Assembly: GCA_023265925.1 (NCBI GenBank)
Contig: JAHFSD010000007.1
Location: 1-40,362, forward strand
DNA: 40,362 nt
Direction: 5' to 3'
From: an archaeon
GTDB taxonomy: Archaea > Nanobdellota > Nanobdellia > Woesearchaeales > GW2011-AR9
The position numbers and the translations under genes are program-made. Position 1 is the stretch's first letter, and each line of letters starts with the position of its first letter. Below the pieces are notes generated by a model that was not told the DNA's origin, did no database searches, and saw nothing but the letters and a program-made list of their open reading frames with translations. Positions 22,881 to 30,839 of the stretch are shown piece by piece.

Positions 22881-23786
22881 ATGAACCTCAACCAGATCAA
22901 GAAGATGATGGAACGGAAGAAGCTCTCTCATAAAGGGGAGAACGGCTATGCCCTGATTATTGGCGGCTCTCCCGACTATGCCGGAGCGGTGGCCTTAGCA
23001 GGATTGGCAGCCCTGCGGGCCGGCTGTGATTCCGTGACCATCGCTGCGCCCGAAAAAGTGGCCTGGGCGATTAATGCCCTGGCACCAGATTTGATTACCT
23101 ATAAGATCAAAGGTTCAGCCTTTACGGTCAAGACGGCGAAAGAGCTGGTGAAGCTGGCCGAGAAATTTGATGCCGTGCTCATTGGCAATGGCATCGGCCG
23201 GAAAGCCGATAAATTCTGCCACTACTTCATCCGCAAGTGCCAGAAGCCCAAAGTGATTGACGCCGATGCTCTCAAAGGATTATCATTCAAGGATTTCAGC
23301 AACTCGATCCTGACACCCCATGAGAAGGAGTTAGAGCTGATGCTGCTCAACAGTGCCAAGGAATTTCTGTTGCCCAAGTTGAAAGAGGGCAAAGCAAAAG
23401 ACCGGGCGGAAGTGCTGCAGGGAAATCTACGCTATTTCCTGCAGAACAATAATATTTTAGTGGTGAAAGGTGCGACTGATTTAGTCATTTCCCGTAACAA
23501 GATCGCTTTCAACCGCACGGGCAACCAGGGCATGACCAAAGCCGGGACCGGCGACGTGTTAGCCGGCATCGTCGTGGGCTTTTTAGCCAAGAGCCAGGAC
23601 TTGTTCAAGAGCGCAGTAGCCGGAACCTATGTCAATGGCTACATCGGCGACCTGTTGCTGAAGAGGAAAAAGGGCTATGCTTTCATCGCTTCCGACATTG
23701 TTCAGGATTTAGGGAGAATAACCGGCACGCTCAAAAGGATCAAAAGAACAAAACGGATCAAGAGAACCAAACGACGCCGCTCGTAG
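22881..23786 (+). CDS. nnrD: ADP-dependent NAD(P)H-hydrate dehydratase
   Basis: This is a 301-residue ribokinase-fold repair enzyme that dehydrates damaged NAD(P)H hydrates. Motifs are HKGENGYALIIGGSPDYAGAVALAGLAALRAG in pieces near the N terminus, IDADAL, LTPHEKEL, the NQGMTKAGTGDVLAG nucleotide/catalytic loop (about 218-232) and a C-terminal AFIASDIVQDL. The epimerase domain (NnrE) often fused in front is absent. The last 18 residues are an unusual basic repeat (KRIKRTKRIKRTKRRRS). The start is leaderless at ATG 22881. Confidence 0.9.
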   Translation: MNLNQIKKMMERKKLSHKGENGYALIIGGSPDYAGAVALAGLAALRAGCDSVTIAAPEKVAWAINALAPDLITYKIKGSAFTVKTAKELVKLAEKFDAVLIGNGIGRKADKFCHYFIRKCQKPKVIDADALKGLSFKDFSNSILTPHEKELELMLLNSAKEFLLPKLKEGKAKDRAEVLQGNLRYFLQNNNILVVKGATDLVISRNKIAFNRTGNQGMTKAGTGDVLAGIVVGFLAKSQDLFKSAVAGTYVNGYIGDLLLKRKKGYAFIASDIVQDLGRITGTLKRIKRTKRIKRTKRRRS

Positions 23787-23794
23787 GCGAGAGT

Positions 23795-24604
23795 ATGGAA
23801 TTTGCCATCCAGAAAAAAGAGAACGAGAACATTCACCGCTACCCTAGCGATGATGTGAAGGTAGCGCAGCGGTTCGCCCAGGAACTGAAAAATGAGCTCG
23901 GCGATTTCCTGATTGCCAGCGTCTTGTTTGGCAGCTCCGTACGACGGGAAGCGACCGAGAAAAGCGACATTGACGTTCTGGTCGTTACGGATGATACTAA
24001 TTTCCAGATTACCGAGGAATTGATTGAAGGCTATCGTCTCATTGTTGATAATTTGATTGCCAGAGTATCCACCAAACTGCACGTGACCTCGATGACCTTC
24101 ACGTCCTTCTGGGAATATGCCAAGGCCGGGGATCCGGTGACGGTGAACATTCTGCGCGATGGCGTGGCGTTGATTGACATCGGCTTCTTTGATCCGCTGC
24201 AACGGCTGCTAAAATTAGGGAGAATTCGTCCTAGTGAGGAAAGTGTCTGGCGCTACTATGCCCGGTCGCCACGAACTTTATTAAATTCAAGATGGCACGT
24301 TCTTCAGGCCACATTGGATTTATATTGGGCGGTGATCGATTCGGCGCATGCGGCTTTGATGCGCAAGAACCAGATACCGCCGACGCCGGAACATGTGGCT
24401 GATATGCTGGAAAAAGTGTTAGTAAAGCCTAAACTGCTGGAGCCGCGCTATGCCGAGATCATGCGGCGCTTCTATAAGATCAGCAAGATGATCACCTACC
24501 GGGAGATTAAAGAGATCAAGGGGCCGGAGTATGAACATTATTATCAGGAAGCGGAAGAGTTTGTGAGGAGGATGAGAAAGCTGATTGAGAAAGGTGGGTT
24601 TTGA
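23795..24604 (+). CDS. Nucleotidyltransferase-HEPN fusion protein
   Basis: This is a 269-residue protein. The N-terminal half is a minimal nucleotidyltransferase with the GSx10DxD signature (VLFGSSVRREATEKSDIDVLVV, about 46-67). The C-terminal half is a helical HEPN-like domain (NSRWHVLQATLDLYWAVIDSAHAALM). Such fusions join the two halves of the HEPN-MNT toxin-antitoxin pair, whose antitoxin can AMPylate the HEPN RNase. It begins 8 bases after nnrD and converges with the separate MNT gene. Activity is unproven. Confidence 0.8.
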   Translation: MEFAIQKKENENIHRYPSDDVKVAQRFAQELKNELGDFLIASVLFGSSVRREATEKSDIDVLVVTDDTNFQITEELIEGYRLIVDNLIARVSTKLHVTSMTFTSFWEYAKAGDPVTVNILRDGVALIDIGFFDPLQRLLKLGRIRPSEESVWRYYARSPRTLLNSRWHVLQATLDLYWAVIDSAHAALMRKNQIPPTPEHVADMLEKVLVKPKLLEPRYAEIMRRFYKISKMITYREIKEIKGPEYEHYYQEAEEFVRRMRKLIEKGGF

Positions 24605-24608
24605 GGTC

Positions 24609-25205
24609 TCACCATTTAACCCCAATCAATCGCCCCGGCACCAATATCGGCGTTTCCTCAAATTCCAGCTTCCATGACCGCAAATATTCCCGCATCTTCT
24701 CCTGCGCTTCCACCGGACATAAAATGACCGTATCGGTATATTTTGTTGCCTGCAGTTGTTTTAACATCCCTGGTGAACCCCGCCCATAGAGGCTATAATA
24801 AAATCGCATCCGCTCCGATTTGGTTTTTCCCCGTAACTGATAATGAAACAGGATCCTATTTTTATATCCTAACCCTTCGGCAAAACCAATGCGGTTAATC
24901 AGGCTGTAGCCCTCCGCTAACAGGGCTTCCCGGGCGGTAAAGTTCCGGGCAAACAGTTCCTGATAGGTTTTACTCTCTACATCTACTGGAATCCTGCTGA
25001 TCTTCTCGATATTTTTTCTGAGCTCATAGGCTACTTGTAAATTTTTCTTCTCCTTGAAAATAATCAGCAGGTCAAGATCCTGCGGCTGCTCTTTTCCTTT
25101 AACGGCAGAGCCGAACAGAATAATATCAATAATGCCCAACTGATGCTGCTGAAAGAATTTCCGGCTTTCAGATTCCAACCTGTTCCTGAACAATTTTTCT
25201 AACAT
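24609..25205 (-). CDS. Minimal nucleotidyltransferase (MNT), HEPN partner
   Basis: This is a 198-residue protein with the nucleotidyltransferase signature ILFGSAVKGKEQPQDLDLLII (about residues 30-50), followed by an extended C-terminal region rich in aromatic and basic residues. ATG 25205 is chosen because GGAGGT lies 8 bases upstream; the longer GTG 25223 frame would translate that site. It overlaps the HEPN gene by 38 nt, which suggests coupled translation. In such pairs the MNT protein is the antitoxin that modifies the HEPN toxin. Confidence 0.8.
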   Translation of the reverse strand: MLEKLFRNRLESESRKFFQQHQLGIIDIILFGSAVKGKEQPQDLDLLIIFKEKKNLQVAYELRKNIEKISRIPVDVESKTYQELFARNFTAREALLAEGYSLINRIGFAEGLGYKNRILFHYQLRGKTKSERMRFYYSLYGRGSPGMLKQLQATKYTDTVILCPVEAQEKMREYLRSWKLEFEETPILVPGRLIGVKW

Positions 25206-25500
25206 GGTTCCTGACCTCCTCACAGGTTTGTTTATCGACCGCAGTGGAATAGGTGCTTTGGTAAATCCTAAAATATTTATCCACGAGCTGATATTCCGGT
25301 AAGAACTCTTTTTGAAGGATCCGGAATCGCTCGTTATGATCCTTAGGGGTAATCCGTTTCTTTCGGAAAATGATCAAGTCCAGAGCCACGAACAGAGTCT
25401 TGAAATAGAGGATGGTGGCCGAGGTGTAATCCTGATGGTGGTACACCAGTTCTGCCGACCCCAGGAAGGTGCGAATATTAGCGAGGAGTTCTTGTTCCAT
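25168..25500 (-). CDS. HEPN-domain protein, probable toxin of an MNT pair
   Basis: This is a 110-residue all-helical protein (MEQELLANIRTFLGSAELVYHHQDYTSA...). RITPKDH (about residues 50-56) fits the HEPN Rx4-6H RNase motif. ATG 25500 is favoured over TTG 25518 since a TATA box (GGTTTAAATAG on the minus strand, about 25528-25538) lies about 33 bp upstream, and the TTG frame runs through an operator-like repeat. It is the first gene of a two-gene operon with MNT. Confidence 0.75.
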   Translation of the reverse strand: MEQELLANIRTFLGSAELVYHHQDYTSATILYFKTLFVALDLIIFRKKRITPKDHNERFRILQKEFLPEYQLVDKYFRIYQSTYSTAVDKQTCEEVRNHVRKIVQEQVGI

Positions 25501-25504
25501 TCTT

Positions 25505-25628
25505 GTTGGTATCAACAACTAATACCTACTATTTAAACCTTCTGGTTGGTATTGGAAACAAGGCGCGAGTATTGTCGGTAATACCAATATAAAAGCAATA
25601 ATAACTATATTGTGTTGGTATTACCAAC
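25505..25628. promoter_or_regulatory. Cluster of GTTGGTAT operator-like repeats
   Basis: Four related sites surround the HEPN-MNT promoter: GTTGGTATCAAC (25505-25516), GGTTGGTATTGG (25544-25555), TCGGTAATACCAAT (25575-25588) and the 15-bp perfect palindrome GTTGGTATTACCAAC (25614-25628). The minus-strand TATA box lies between the first two. A TATA-like ATATAAAAG (25587-25595) also faces the plus strand. Autoregulation by a module product is the simplest reading. Confidence 0.6.
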
Positions 25629-25717
25629 AAGAGTGTGGTTCCCTCTTGAGCAAATGTTGCCGGAATTCTTAGCAGAGGGGGAAGGTAAAAAGAAAACAAT
25701 TTTTCTTAGTTAACAAT

Positions 25718-25810
25718 CAACAAACCCCATAGCAAGCTATAGGGTCTGTTGGTGTTTCCTCTTCAATCGATAGTCACAGCAAGTTGTGGGGTATGTACCC
25801 AGAGGAAACA
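25718..25810. repeat. Two-hairpin element F (AGCAAGCT family)
   Basis: The first hairpin spans 25718-25751 around a CATAGCAAGCTATAG core. The second has a 10-bp perfect outer stem (25753-25762/25801-25810) enclosing CACAGCAAGTTGTG followed by GGGGTAT. It has the same design as element G at 33.2 kb. It lies between the divergent HEPN and gltX genes. Confidence 0.8.
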
Positions 25811-25850
25811 ATCAAAACATTTAATAACTTCCTCATTTTTCTAATCCCTG

Positions 25851-27545
25851 ATGAAAGAGTTGGTACTGCAATACTGCTTAAAGAATGCTCTCTCGTTTGG
25901 CGGGAAGGTAAATAGTAAAGCTGTTCTAGGATTAATTCTCCGGGAGGATCCCGGCTTAAAAAAAGATGTTCCCGGCTTGATGAAAGAGATTGAAAAGGCA
26001 GTCAAAGAGGTGGAAGCACTGTCTTTAGGGCAGATAAGGAGTAAATTACAGCAGCTTGCTCCCCACCTTCTTCAGGAAGAAAAAGAGGTGGAAAAAGGGC
26101 CCTTAAAGCCGTTGCCCAACGCCCAGCAGGGAAAAGTAGTTGTGCGTATTGCCCCTTCTCCCAGTGGAGCCTTGCATATCGGCCACGCTTACGGCGTGTC
26201 GCTGAATTATGAATATGCCAAGATGTATGAGGGGAAATTAATCCTGCGCATTGAAGATACTAATCCGGAAAATATCTATCCGGCAGCCTACCAGTTGATT
26301 GAAGATGATGTCCGCTGGCTAACTGATAATGGTGTTGCTCAGGTAGTGGTGCAATCATCGCGGTTGGGGATTTATTATGATTACGCTGAAAATCTGGTAC
26401 AGCAGGGAAAAGCGTATATCTGCACCTGCCAGCCTGACCAGTGGCGGGAGATGAAGAGCAAAGGCAATCCCTGTTCCTGCAGAACTCTGGCGGTAAAAGA
26501 TCAGCAATTACGCTATGGCAGGATGTTTAACGAGTATGCTGAAGGCGAAGCAGTTCTGAGATTGAAGACAGACATTCAGCACAAGAATCCGGCCATGAGA
26601 GATTTTGGCCTGATGCGTATCGTCGAACACATCCACCCCAAGACCGGCAAGGAGCAGCGCGTCTGGCCGCTGATGGTTTTTTCCGTTGCCATTGACGACC
26701 ATGAATTGGGCGTTACACACGTGATTAATGGCAAGGATCAGGCGGATAATTCGGTCAAGGAACGGCTGATCATGGACTGTTTTGGCTGGTCACATCCTGA
26801 GTATGCCCATTGGGGCATGATCAATTTTGAGGGCCTGGCTTTAAGTGCTTCCCAGATGAGAGCGGCAATTGAGGAAGGCATGTTTACCGGCTGGGATGAC
26901 ATTAAGATACCATTTTTACCGGCATTACGGAAGCGGGGATATCAGTCTGGTGCTTTCCGCAAATTTGCCATCGAGATCGGGTTGAGCCTGAATGATAAAA
27001 CAGTCAGCCGGGAAGAATTCTGGAAGATGATCAATGCTTTTAATAAAGATATCATTGATGCCAAGGCGAACCGCTATTTTTTCATTGACAATCCGGTGGA
27101 GGTTACTATCCACAGCTTTCCTGGGAAGGAGGCGAAGTTGGAAGTACATCCCGATTTTCCCGAGCGGGGATTTCGGACCTTGAAAGCCGGTAAGAAATTT
27201 CACCTGGCGGAAAGCGATTACAAGCGCTTAGCTGACGGCTACCGGCACCGGCTGATGGATCTCATTAATTTTGAATTGCGGGGGGAAGAATTCCATTATG
27301 TACCTGGGACGTACGACGATTACAAGAATGCCGAAAAACGCGGGCATATCATCCATTGGCTTCCTGCCGAAGAGAAGTTTAAAGTGGAAGTGAAGATAGA
27401 CGATGGCAGCATTACCACCGGGTTTGGCGAAAGTGCCCTGAGTAATCTGACCGTGGGCACGATCATTCAATGCGAACGAAGGTATTTTACCCGGGTGGTG
27501 GAAGTGGGGAAAGAGAAGATTGTATTATGGTATTTGCACCGATAG
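25851..27545 (+). CDS. gltX: Glutamyl-tRNA synthetase, archaeal type
   Basis: This 564-residue class I synthetase charges tRNA-Glu (in many archaea also tRNA-Gln, for later amidation). It has the archaeal/eukaryotic N-terminal extension (about 100 residues). The HIGH motif is APSPSGALHIGHA (about 105-117), and a Cys cluster (CTCQPDQ...NPCSC) could hold zinc. A degenerate KMSKS region (LALSASQMRAAIEEG) precedes a beta-barrel anticodon domain, as in GlnRS-like GluRS. TATA-like ATTTAATAAC (about 25819-25828) fits a leaderless ATG. The length is normal. Confidence 0.95.
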   Translation: MKELVLQYCLKNALSFGGKVNSKAVLGLILREDPGLKKDVPGLMKEIEKAVKEVEALSLGQIRSKLQQLAPHLLQEEKEVEKGPLKPLPNAQQGKVVVRIAPSPSGALHIGHAYGVSLNYEYAKMYEGKLILRIEDTNPENIYPAAYQLIEDDVRWLTDNGVAQVVVQSSRLGIYYDYAENLVQQGKAYICTCQPDQWREMKSKGNPCSCRTLAVKDQQLRYGRMFNEYAEGEAVLRLKTDIQHKNPAMRDFGLMRIVEHIHPKTGKEQRVWPLMVFSVAIDDHELGVTHVINGKDQADNSVKERLIMDCFGWSHPEYAHWGMINFEGLALSASQMRAAIEEGMFTGWDDIKIPFLPALRKRGYQSGAFRKFAIEIGLSLNDKTVSREEFWKMINAFNKDIIDAKANRYFFIDNPVEVTIHSFPGKEAKLEVHPDFPERGFRTLKAGKKFHLAESDYKRLADGYRHRLMDLINFELRGEEFHYVPGTYDDYKNAEKRGHIIHWLPAEEKFKVEVKIDDGSITTGFGESALSNLTVGTIIQCERRYFTRVVEVGKEKIVLWYLHR

Positions 27546-27583
27546 TGTACCAATAGAAAAAATAAAAAAAGGGGGGATGAAGA

Positions 27584-27676
27584 ATGGTCGATAAAAGAAT
27601 AATGGAATATGTTGCCTTGGTGATCGTAATTGTGGCTGGAATTTTACTTATTTTACGCATTGCCGGTGTGATCTAA
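27584..27676 (+). CDS. 30-residue single-pass membrane peptide
   Basis: This tiny frame (MVDKRIMEYVALVIVIVAGILLILRIAGVI) is almost entirely one membrane helix. GGGGGATGAAG lies a few bases upstream as a ribosome binding site, and its stop overlaps the next start (TAATG). The clean overlap with the following frame supports real coding. The function is unknown. Confidence 0.5.
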   Translation: MVDKRIMEYVALVIVIVAGILLILRIAGVI

Positions 27677-27846
27677 TGGTAAAATCAAAAGCTCAGTTGC
27701 TGTTGTTTGTAATCACCGTATTATGGACCAGTTACCTTATTTTTAAAGGTTTAAGGACAAGCTGTTTTGCCTTCTTTGATAGCTTTATCACTATTTTTTT
27801 ACTGTATGCTGATGTAATTATAAATTGGCTGGAGGCTGAGCAATAG
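27676..27846 (+). CDS. 56-residue membrane protein
   Basis: This frame (MVKSKAQLLLFVITVLWTSYLIF...) has two hydrophobic segments, at about residues 8-23 and 37-51, separated by KGLRTSC. It overlaps the preceding peptide's stop by one base, so the two are probably coexpressed. The next gene starts 46 bases later with its own strong ribosome binding site. I do not recognise a family. Confidence 0.5.
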   Translation: MVKSKAQLLLFVITVLWTSYLIFKGLRTSCFAFFDSFITIFLLYADVIINWLEAEQ

Positions 27847-27892
27847 AAAAGCTTTAAAACTAAATCCAATATACCCTGAGGAGGTTGAGAGC

Positions 27893-28435
27893 ATGCCAAA
27901 AATAAGCCGTGATACACCGTTAGCGGAACTTACTCTGCGACGCTATGAAAAGCCGACGATGAGCGAACGCGAATTAGTGCGTAAATTTTGTTTATCCCTG
28001 GGCCTGTTGCAGCCCGGTGACAGCCGGGATGTCGTTGTTGATGTGCTGCACGTCCTGCTGAAAGCCCGGCAGAGAAGGGAAGAACTGCATTCGGAAGAAA
28101 TTAAGAATGAAGTTATCAAGGAGCGGAAGCAGTTAGGGATAGCCATGCTGGGAGTAGCAGCTTCCAACATCCGGCGGCAGTTGAAGAGGATCAAAGACCT
28201 GCACCTGATTGAAACTAATGCCAACCTCTACCGCGTCAGCGAGTTTGGCCAGCTCAGTGAGATCTTTGAAGAGAAAGTGGAGAATTTCCTGCTGAAAGCA
28301 GTGCTGGGCAGGATCAAAGAGTATGTCAAGAAACTGGATGAAGAGTTCCCGCAGCACAGTCAGCCGAAAAAAGGGGTGAAAGTTGATTTCTCACCGGAAT
28401 TGCTGGAGATGGCCAGAAAGCATGGGGGGAAGTGA
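27893..28435 (+). CDS. Winged-helix DNA-binding protein
   Basis: This is a 180-residue basic protein that looks like a winged-helix regulator. Helical N-terminal segments (SERELVRKFCLSLGLL; VVVDVLHVLLKARQRREE) precede a probable recognition helix (GVAASNIRRQLKRIKDLHLIET). A wing follows (NANLYRVSEFGQLSEIF), then a C-terminal helix. GAGGAGGTTGAG sits just before ATG 27893, a strong ribosome binding site. Target genes are unknown, and the AAA_28/CYTH operon converges downstream. Confidence 0.7.
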   Translation: MPKISRDTPLAELTLRRYEKPTMSERELVRKFCLSLGLLQPGDSRDVVVDVLHVLLKARQRREELHSEEIKNEVIKERKQLGIAMLGVAASNIRRQLKRIKDLHLIETNANLYRVSEFGQLSEIFEEKVENFLLKAVLGRIKEYVKKLDEEFPQHSQPKKGVKVDFSPELLEMARKHGGK

Positions 28436-28447
28436 TCTGTTCATAAT

Positions 28448-29053
28448 TCATAGTGCCACCTCCAGTGCCGGTTCTTCTGTGAGGGCAAGCCACCGGGCAA
28501 TTGCCTCCACATTTTCGTCCACGTTTTGGTGAGTCAGGTACAAGGCATCCGGGATAATGTTACGTTCGTACAACGTGGCGAATTCGTGCTGCACCACTTC
28601 CAGATATCCAAAATCCTCCTCCCGCCACTTTTTTATTCCGGTGGCTTTCCACCGCCGTTGAATCCGCTCTCTCAGCGTTTCCAGGGGCGGATTGTAGATG
28701 ACCACATGCTGCGGCTTTTCCTCAAACATCCTGCCAGCCAGCTCCTCCAGGTAGCGCAGTTTTGATGGTGCCAGCCAGCCCAAGGCAGCATAAGAACGGG
28801 AATAGACGGCGTAATCAAAAAAGCAACGATTGGCAATGAGAATGCGATCTTCCCGGTCCAGTTGCTTCTGTTCCAGAGCTTCAAAATAATACCGCAGCAT
28901 TTTGGACTTGGCCCGCACAAAACAGTCGCCCTGAACCTTGGGAAAATCCCAGCGGTCTTCCTGATAGGGAATGATCTGAGGATAGCGCTCGGCCAACGCG
29001 GTCATCAACGTACTCTTTCCCGCACCATGCGGGCCGGAGATGTACGCTAACAT
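28448..29053 (-). CDS. P-loop nucleoside/nucleotide kinase-like protein
   Basis: This 201-residue protein has a Walker A loop at its N terminus (SGPHGAGKST, residues 6-15) and features of deoxynucleoside or thymidylate kinases: ANRCFFDYAVYSRSYA (about 75-90) and an Arg-rich lid-like segment (ETLRERIQRRWKATGIKKWREEDF). The substrate cannot be told from sequence. It is the third gene of the minus-strand operon, 17 bases after the CYTH gene. Confidence 0.75.
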   Translation of the reverse strand: MLAYISGPHGAGKSTLMTALAERYPQIIPYQEDRWDFPKVQGDCFVRAKSKMLRYYFEALEQKQLDREDRILIANRCFFDYAVYSRSYAALGWLAPSKLRYLEELAGRMFEEKPQHVVIYNPPLETLRERIQRRWKATGIKKWREEDFGYLEVVQHEFATLYERNIIPDALYLTHQNVDENVEAIARWLALTEEPALEVAL

Positions 29054-29070
29054 GGTTTATTTTTTAGGTT

Positions 29071-29991
29071 CTATTTCTTTCCCGCCCCCACCAGCTGTAA
29101 TGGTCTTCCCTTGCTGACAAAGTCAAACTTCCGCTCCTGGGAGGGCTTGATCAGCAAGCGCTGCCCACCGGGCAGTTCCAGATCATTGTAGAGGAAGACA
29201 ATCTGTTTCAGGATGGCCACCAAATCTTCCACGGCCGCCCGCTCATCATTCAGCTTAGTCTTGAATTTGGGAACATAGCCGGCATATTCGGCCTCAAACT
29301 GTACCATTGTGGATTTATCTGCCCGGATTAATTCATCGACCGTCAGCGAATAAATTCGCCCATTAACCGTCTGTAACAGGTGCGCTTCTGCCCGATTCTT
29401 GCTCACGCCGCCAATATAGGATGTTTTTCCATCCGCATAACTCCCGGTAGCGATCTTGGCAACTTCCAGCGGATCGGTCTCTACTCTTTTTTCCTTCCGC
29501 TTCATCACATACTCTTCCCCCGGAATGCCCAGGTTGTAAGGCTCTCGCGGACCTTTTTCTTTCAGGTACCATTTGCCTTTCTTTTCAATCACCACAAAGC
29601 GCTCTTCTCCATTTTCCGTGCCAAAGAAATGGTTGATACCCGACGATTCCAGGTTGCTGGCATCCTTCAGAAAACGGGCTGCCGGTGAGGGCGTAAATTC
29701 AAAGGCGTCCATGATTTCGGTCAGGTTAGGCTTTCCGGTGATGGACAATTCCAGTTTTGCCTCGATCTCATAGTCGCCAAATTCTTTTTTGATTTCACTG
29801 CCGCTCATTTCCACGACTTTCCGGATAAAGCCTTGATCGTTGTCAACCAGGTACTGGCGATAGGCATCAAACAGGTGCTTACGCTCGTGCGTAGAGAAAA
29901 ACTTTTCCAGCAGGCTTTCGATCTGATTTACTGTCCGCGCCGGTCTTTGGTAGCAGTTGCTGTCATACCTCGAGTCATAACATCCTCCCAT
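29071..29991 (-). CDS. CYTH-domain (triphosphate tunnel) protein
   Basis: This is a 306-residue protein whose EIEAKLEL motif (about residues 75-82) is the ExExK signature of CYTH/triphosphate tunnel metalloenzymes. Alternating charged strands follow (EERFVVIEKKGKWYLKEK; SLTVDELIRADKSTMVQFEAEYAGY). These enzymes bind or split triphosphates in an eight-strand barrel. About 70 helical residues precede the domain. The gene overlaps the AAA_28 gene by 17 nt. The pair mirrors the two domains of animal TTD14 proteins as separate genes. Confidence 0.7.
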   Translation of the reverse strand: MGGCYDSRYDSNCYQRPARTVNQIESLLEKFFSTHERKHLFDAYRQYLVDNDQGFIRKVVEMSGSEIKKEFGDYEIEAKLELSITGKPNLTEIMDAFEFTPSPAARFLKDASNLESSGINHFFGTENGEERFVVIEKKGKWYLKEKGPREPYNLGIPGEEYVMKRKEKRVETDPLEVAKIATGSYADGKTSYIGGVSKNRAEAHLLQTVNGRIYSLTVDELIRADKSTMVQFEAEYAGYVPKFKTKLNDERAAVEDLVAILKQIVFLYNDLELPGGQRLLIKPSQERKFDFVSKGRPLQLVGAGKK

Positions 29992-30703
29992 GGTTCATCA
30001 CCTCAATTGGTTGTTGTAGTTGTTGTTGTTGTAGTAGTTGTTTTGTCTGTTCTGTCTGTTCTCTTTGTTTTGCTTGCTCCAGCTGTTTTATTTGTTCAAT
30101 CTGTTTTAGAATGAATTGTGCTCGTTCGGCAGGGGGAAGGACGGGAACCGGGATAAGTGTATATTCATAGGCGGCATACACGATTTGAATGTGCTGATGC
30201 AGCCGTTGTGCTTTCTGGGAATCTTCCCGGCGGACAGTATCCAGAAGATAGTCCGGGAGCGGCTCGAGCAGGAAGATTTTATCGTACCGTAGGGAAGTGA
30301 CTTCCGACAGGTAGGGGTATCCCGGTGGAGCTGGTATGCATCCTTCCAGGCAATAGGCCAGAGCGTCATGGATGCCCCGGTCGAGAAAAATCATCCTTTC
30401 TTTGGTCTGTTCAGTCCACGGTATATTCTCCATCTGCTGGCGCCGCAGCACTTCTTTCCGGATTTGTCGCTCTAAATCCCATTCCAGTTTACACTGGCGC
30501 TGCATATTCTTTTTCTCAAATTCATAGAGGTTGCTCCAGGGTAAAATCCCGTTTTCTTTCTCCTGCTCCTCCTGAATAATTAACCGGGCCGCTTCCGGGC
30601 AAGTATGATAGCCAATTTTTTCTAATTCGGCCAGGACAGTTGACTTCCCCGTCCCCGGCCCGCCGGTGAGAACATATTTTTCCAGCATCTTTTCCATCAC
30701 CAT
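29975..30703 (-). CDS. AAA_28-family P-loop ATPase
   Basis: This is a 242-residue protein with Walker A VLTGGPGTGKST (about 11-22), Walker B-like MIFLDRGIHDALAY and the AAA_28 signature RYDKIFLLEPLPDY...RREDSQKAQRLHQHI...VYAAYEYTLIPVP. AAA_28 proteins relate to NadR-like kinases and to the P-loop half of TTD14. The C terminus (from about 195) is a low-complexity Gln/Lys/Glu tail with a polyglutamine run, outside the fold. A TATA box at 30722-30732 (minus) predicts a leaderless start. Confidence 0.78.
   Translation of the reverse strand: MVMEKMLEKYVLTGGPGTGKSTVLAELEKIGYHTCPEAARLIIQEEQEKENGILPWSNLYEFEKKNMQRQCKLEWDLERQIRKEVLRRQQMENIPWTEQTKERMIFLDRGIHDALAYCLEGCIPAPPGYPYLSEVTSLRYDKIFLLEPLPDYLLDTVRREDSQKAQRLHQHIQIVYAAYEYTLIPVPVLPPAERAQFILKQIEQIKQLEQAKQREQTEQTKQLLQQQQLQQPIEVMNHGRML
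30008..30108. repeat. Low-complexity TTG/TCTG-rich repeat in coding sequence
   Basis: This is a microsatellite-like run of TTG, TTGTAG and TCTGT units on the plus strand. Read on the minus strand it encodes the Gln-rich tail of the AAA_28 protein (QLEQAKQREQTEQTKQ, QLLQQQQLQQP). Unit slippage would change tail length without breaking the frame when changes are multiples of three. Confidence 0.75.
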
Positions 30704-30778
30704 AATATTAATATAGTTGTAGAAAATATAGTTATTCCTGTAGGGAAAATAGGCATAGTGGTGTATTTGAGCTTAAGG

Positions 30779-30839
30779 AAAGCAGGGCACGCAAAATGAC
30801 AACGAGCATTTTGGTGCCTCAAAAAGCTATCCCTGCTTT
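30779..30839 (+). promoter_or_regulatory. Structured 5' leader of purB
   Basis: An outer 9-bp stem (30779-30787/30831-30839, AAAGCAGGG/CCCTGCTTT) encloses an alternative nested hairpin GGCAC-g-CAAAATG (30786-30798)/CATTTTG-GTGCC (30807-30818). The two share two bases, so they compete or stack. A TATA-like AAAATATAG (30724-30732) predicts a leader of about 130 nt, long for a genome with mostly leaderless genes. It matches no riboswitch class I know. Confidence 0.5.

Noticed and set aside
25629-25710. 18-codon frame after the plus-strand TATA-like box near 25590
   Set aside because: No ribosome binding site, low complexity and no conservation evidence.
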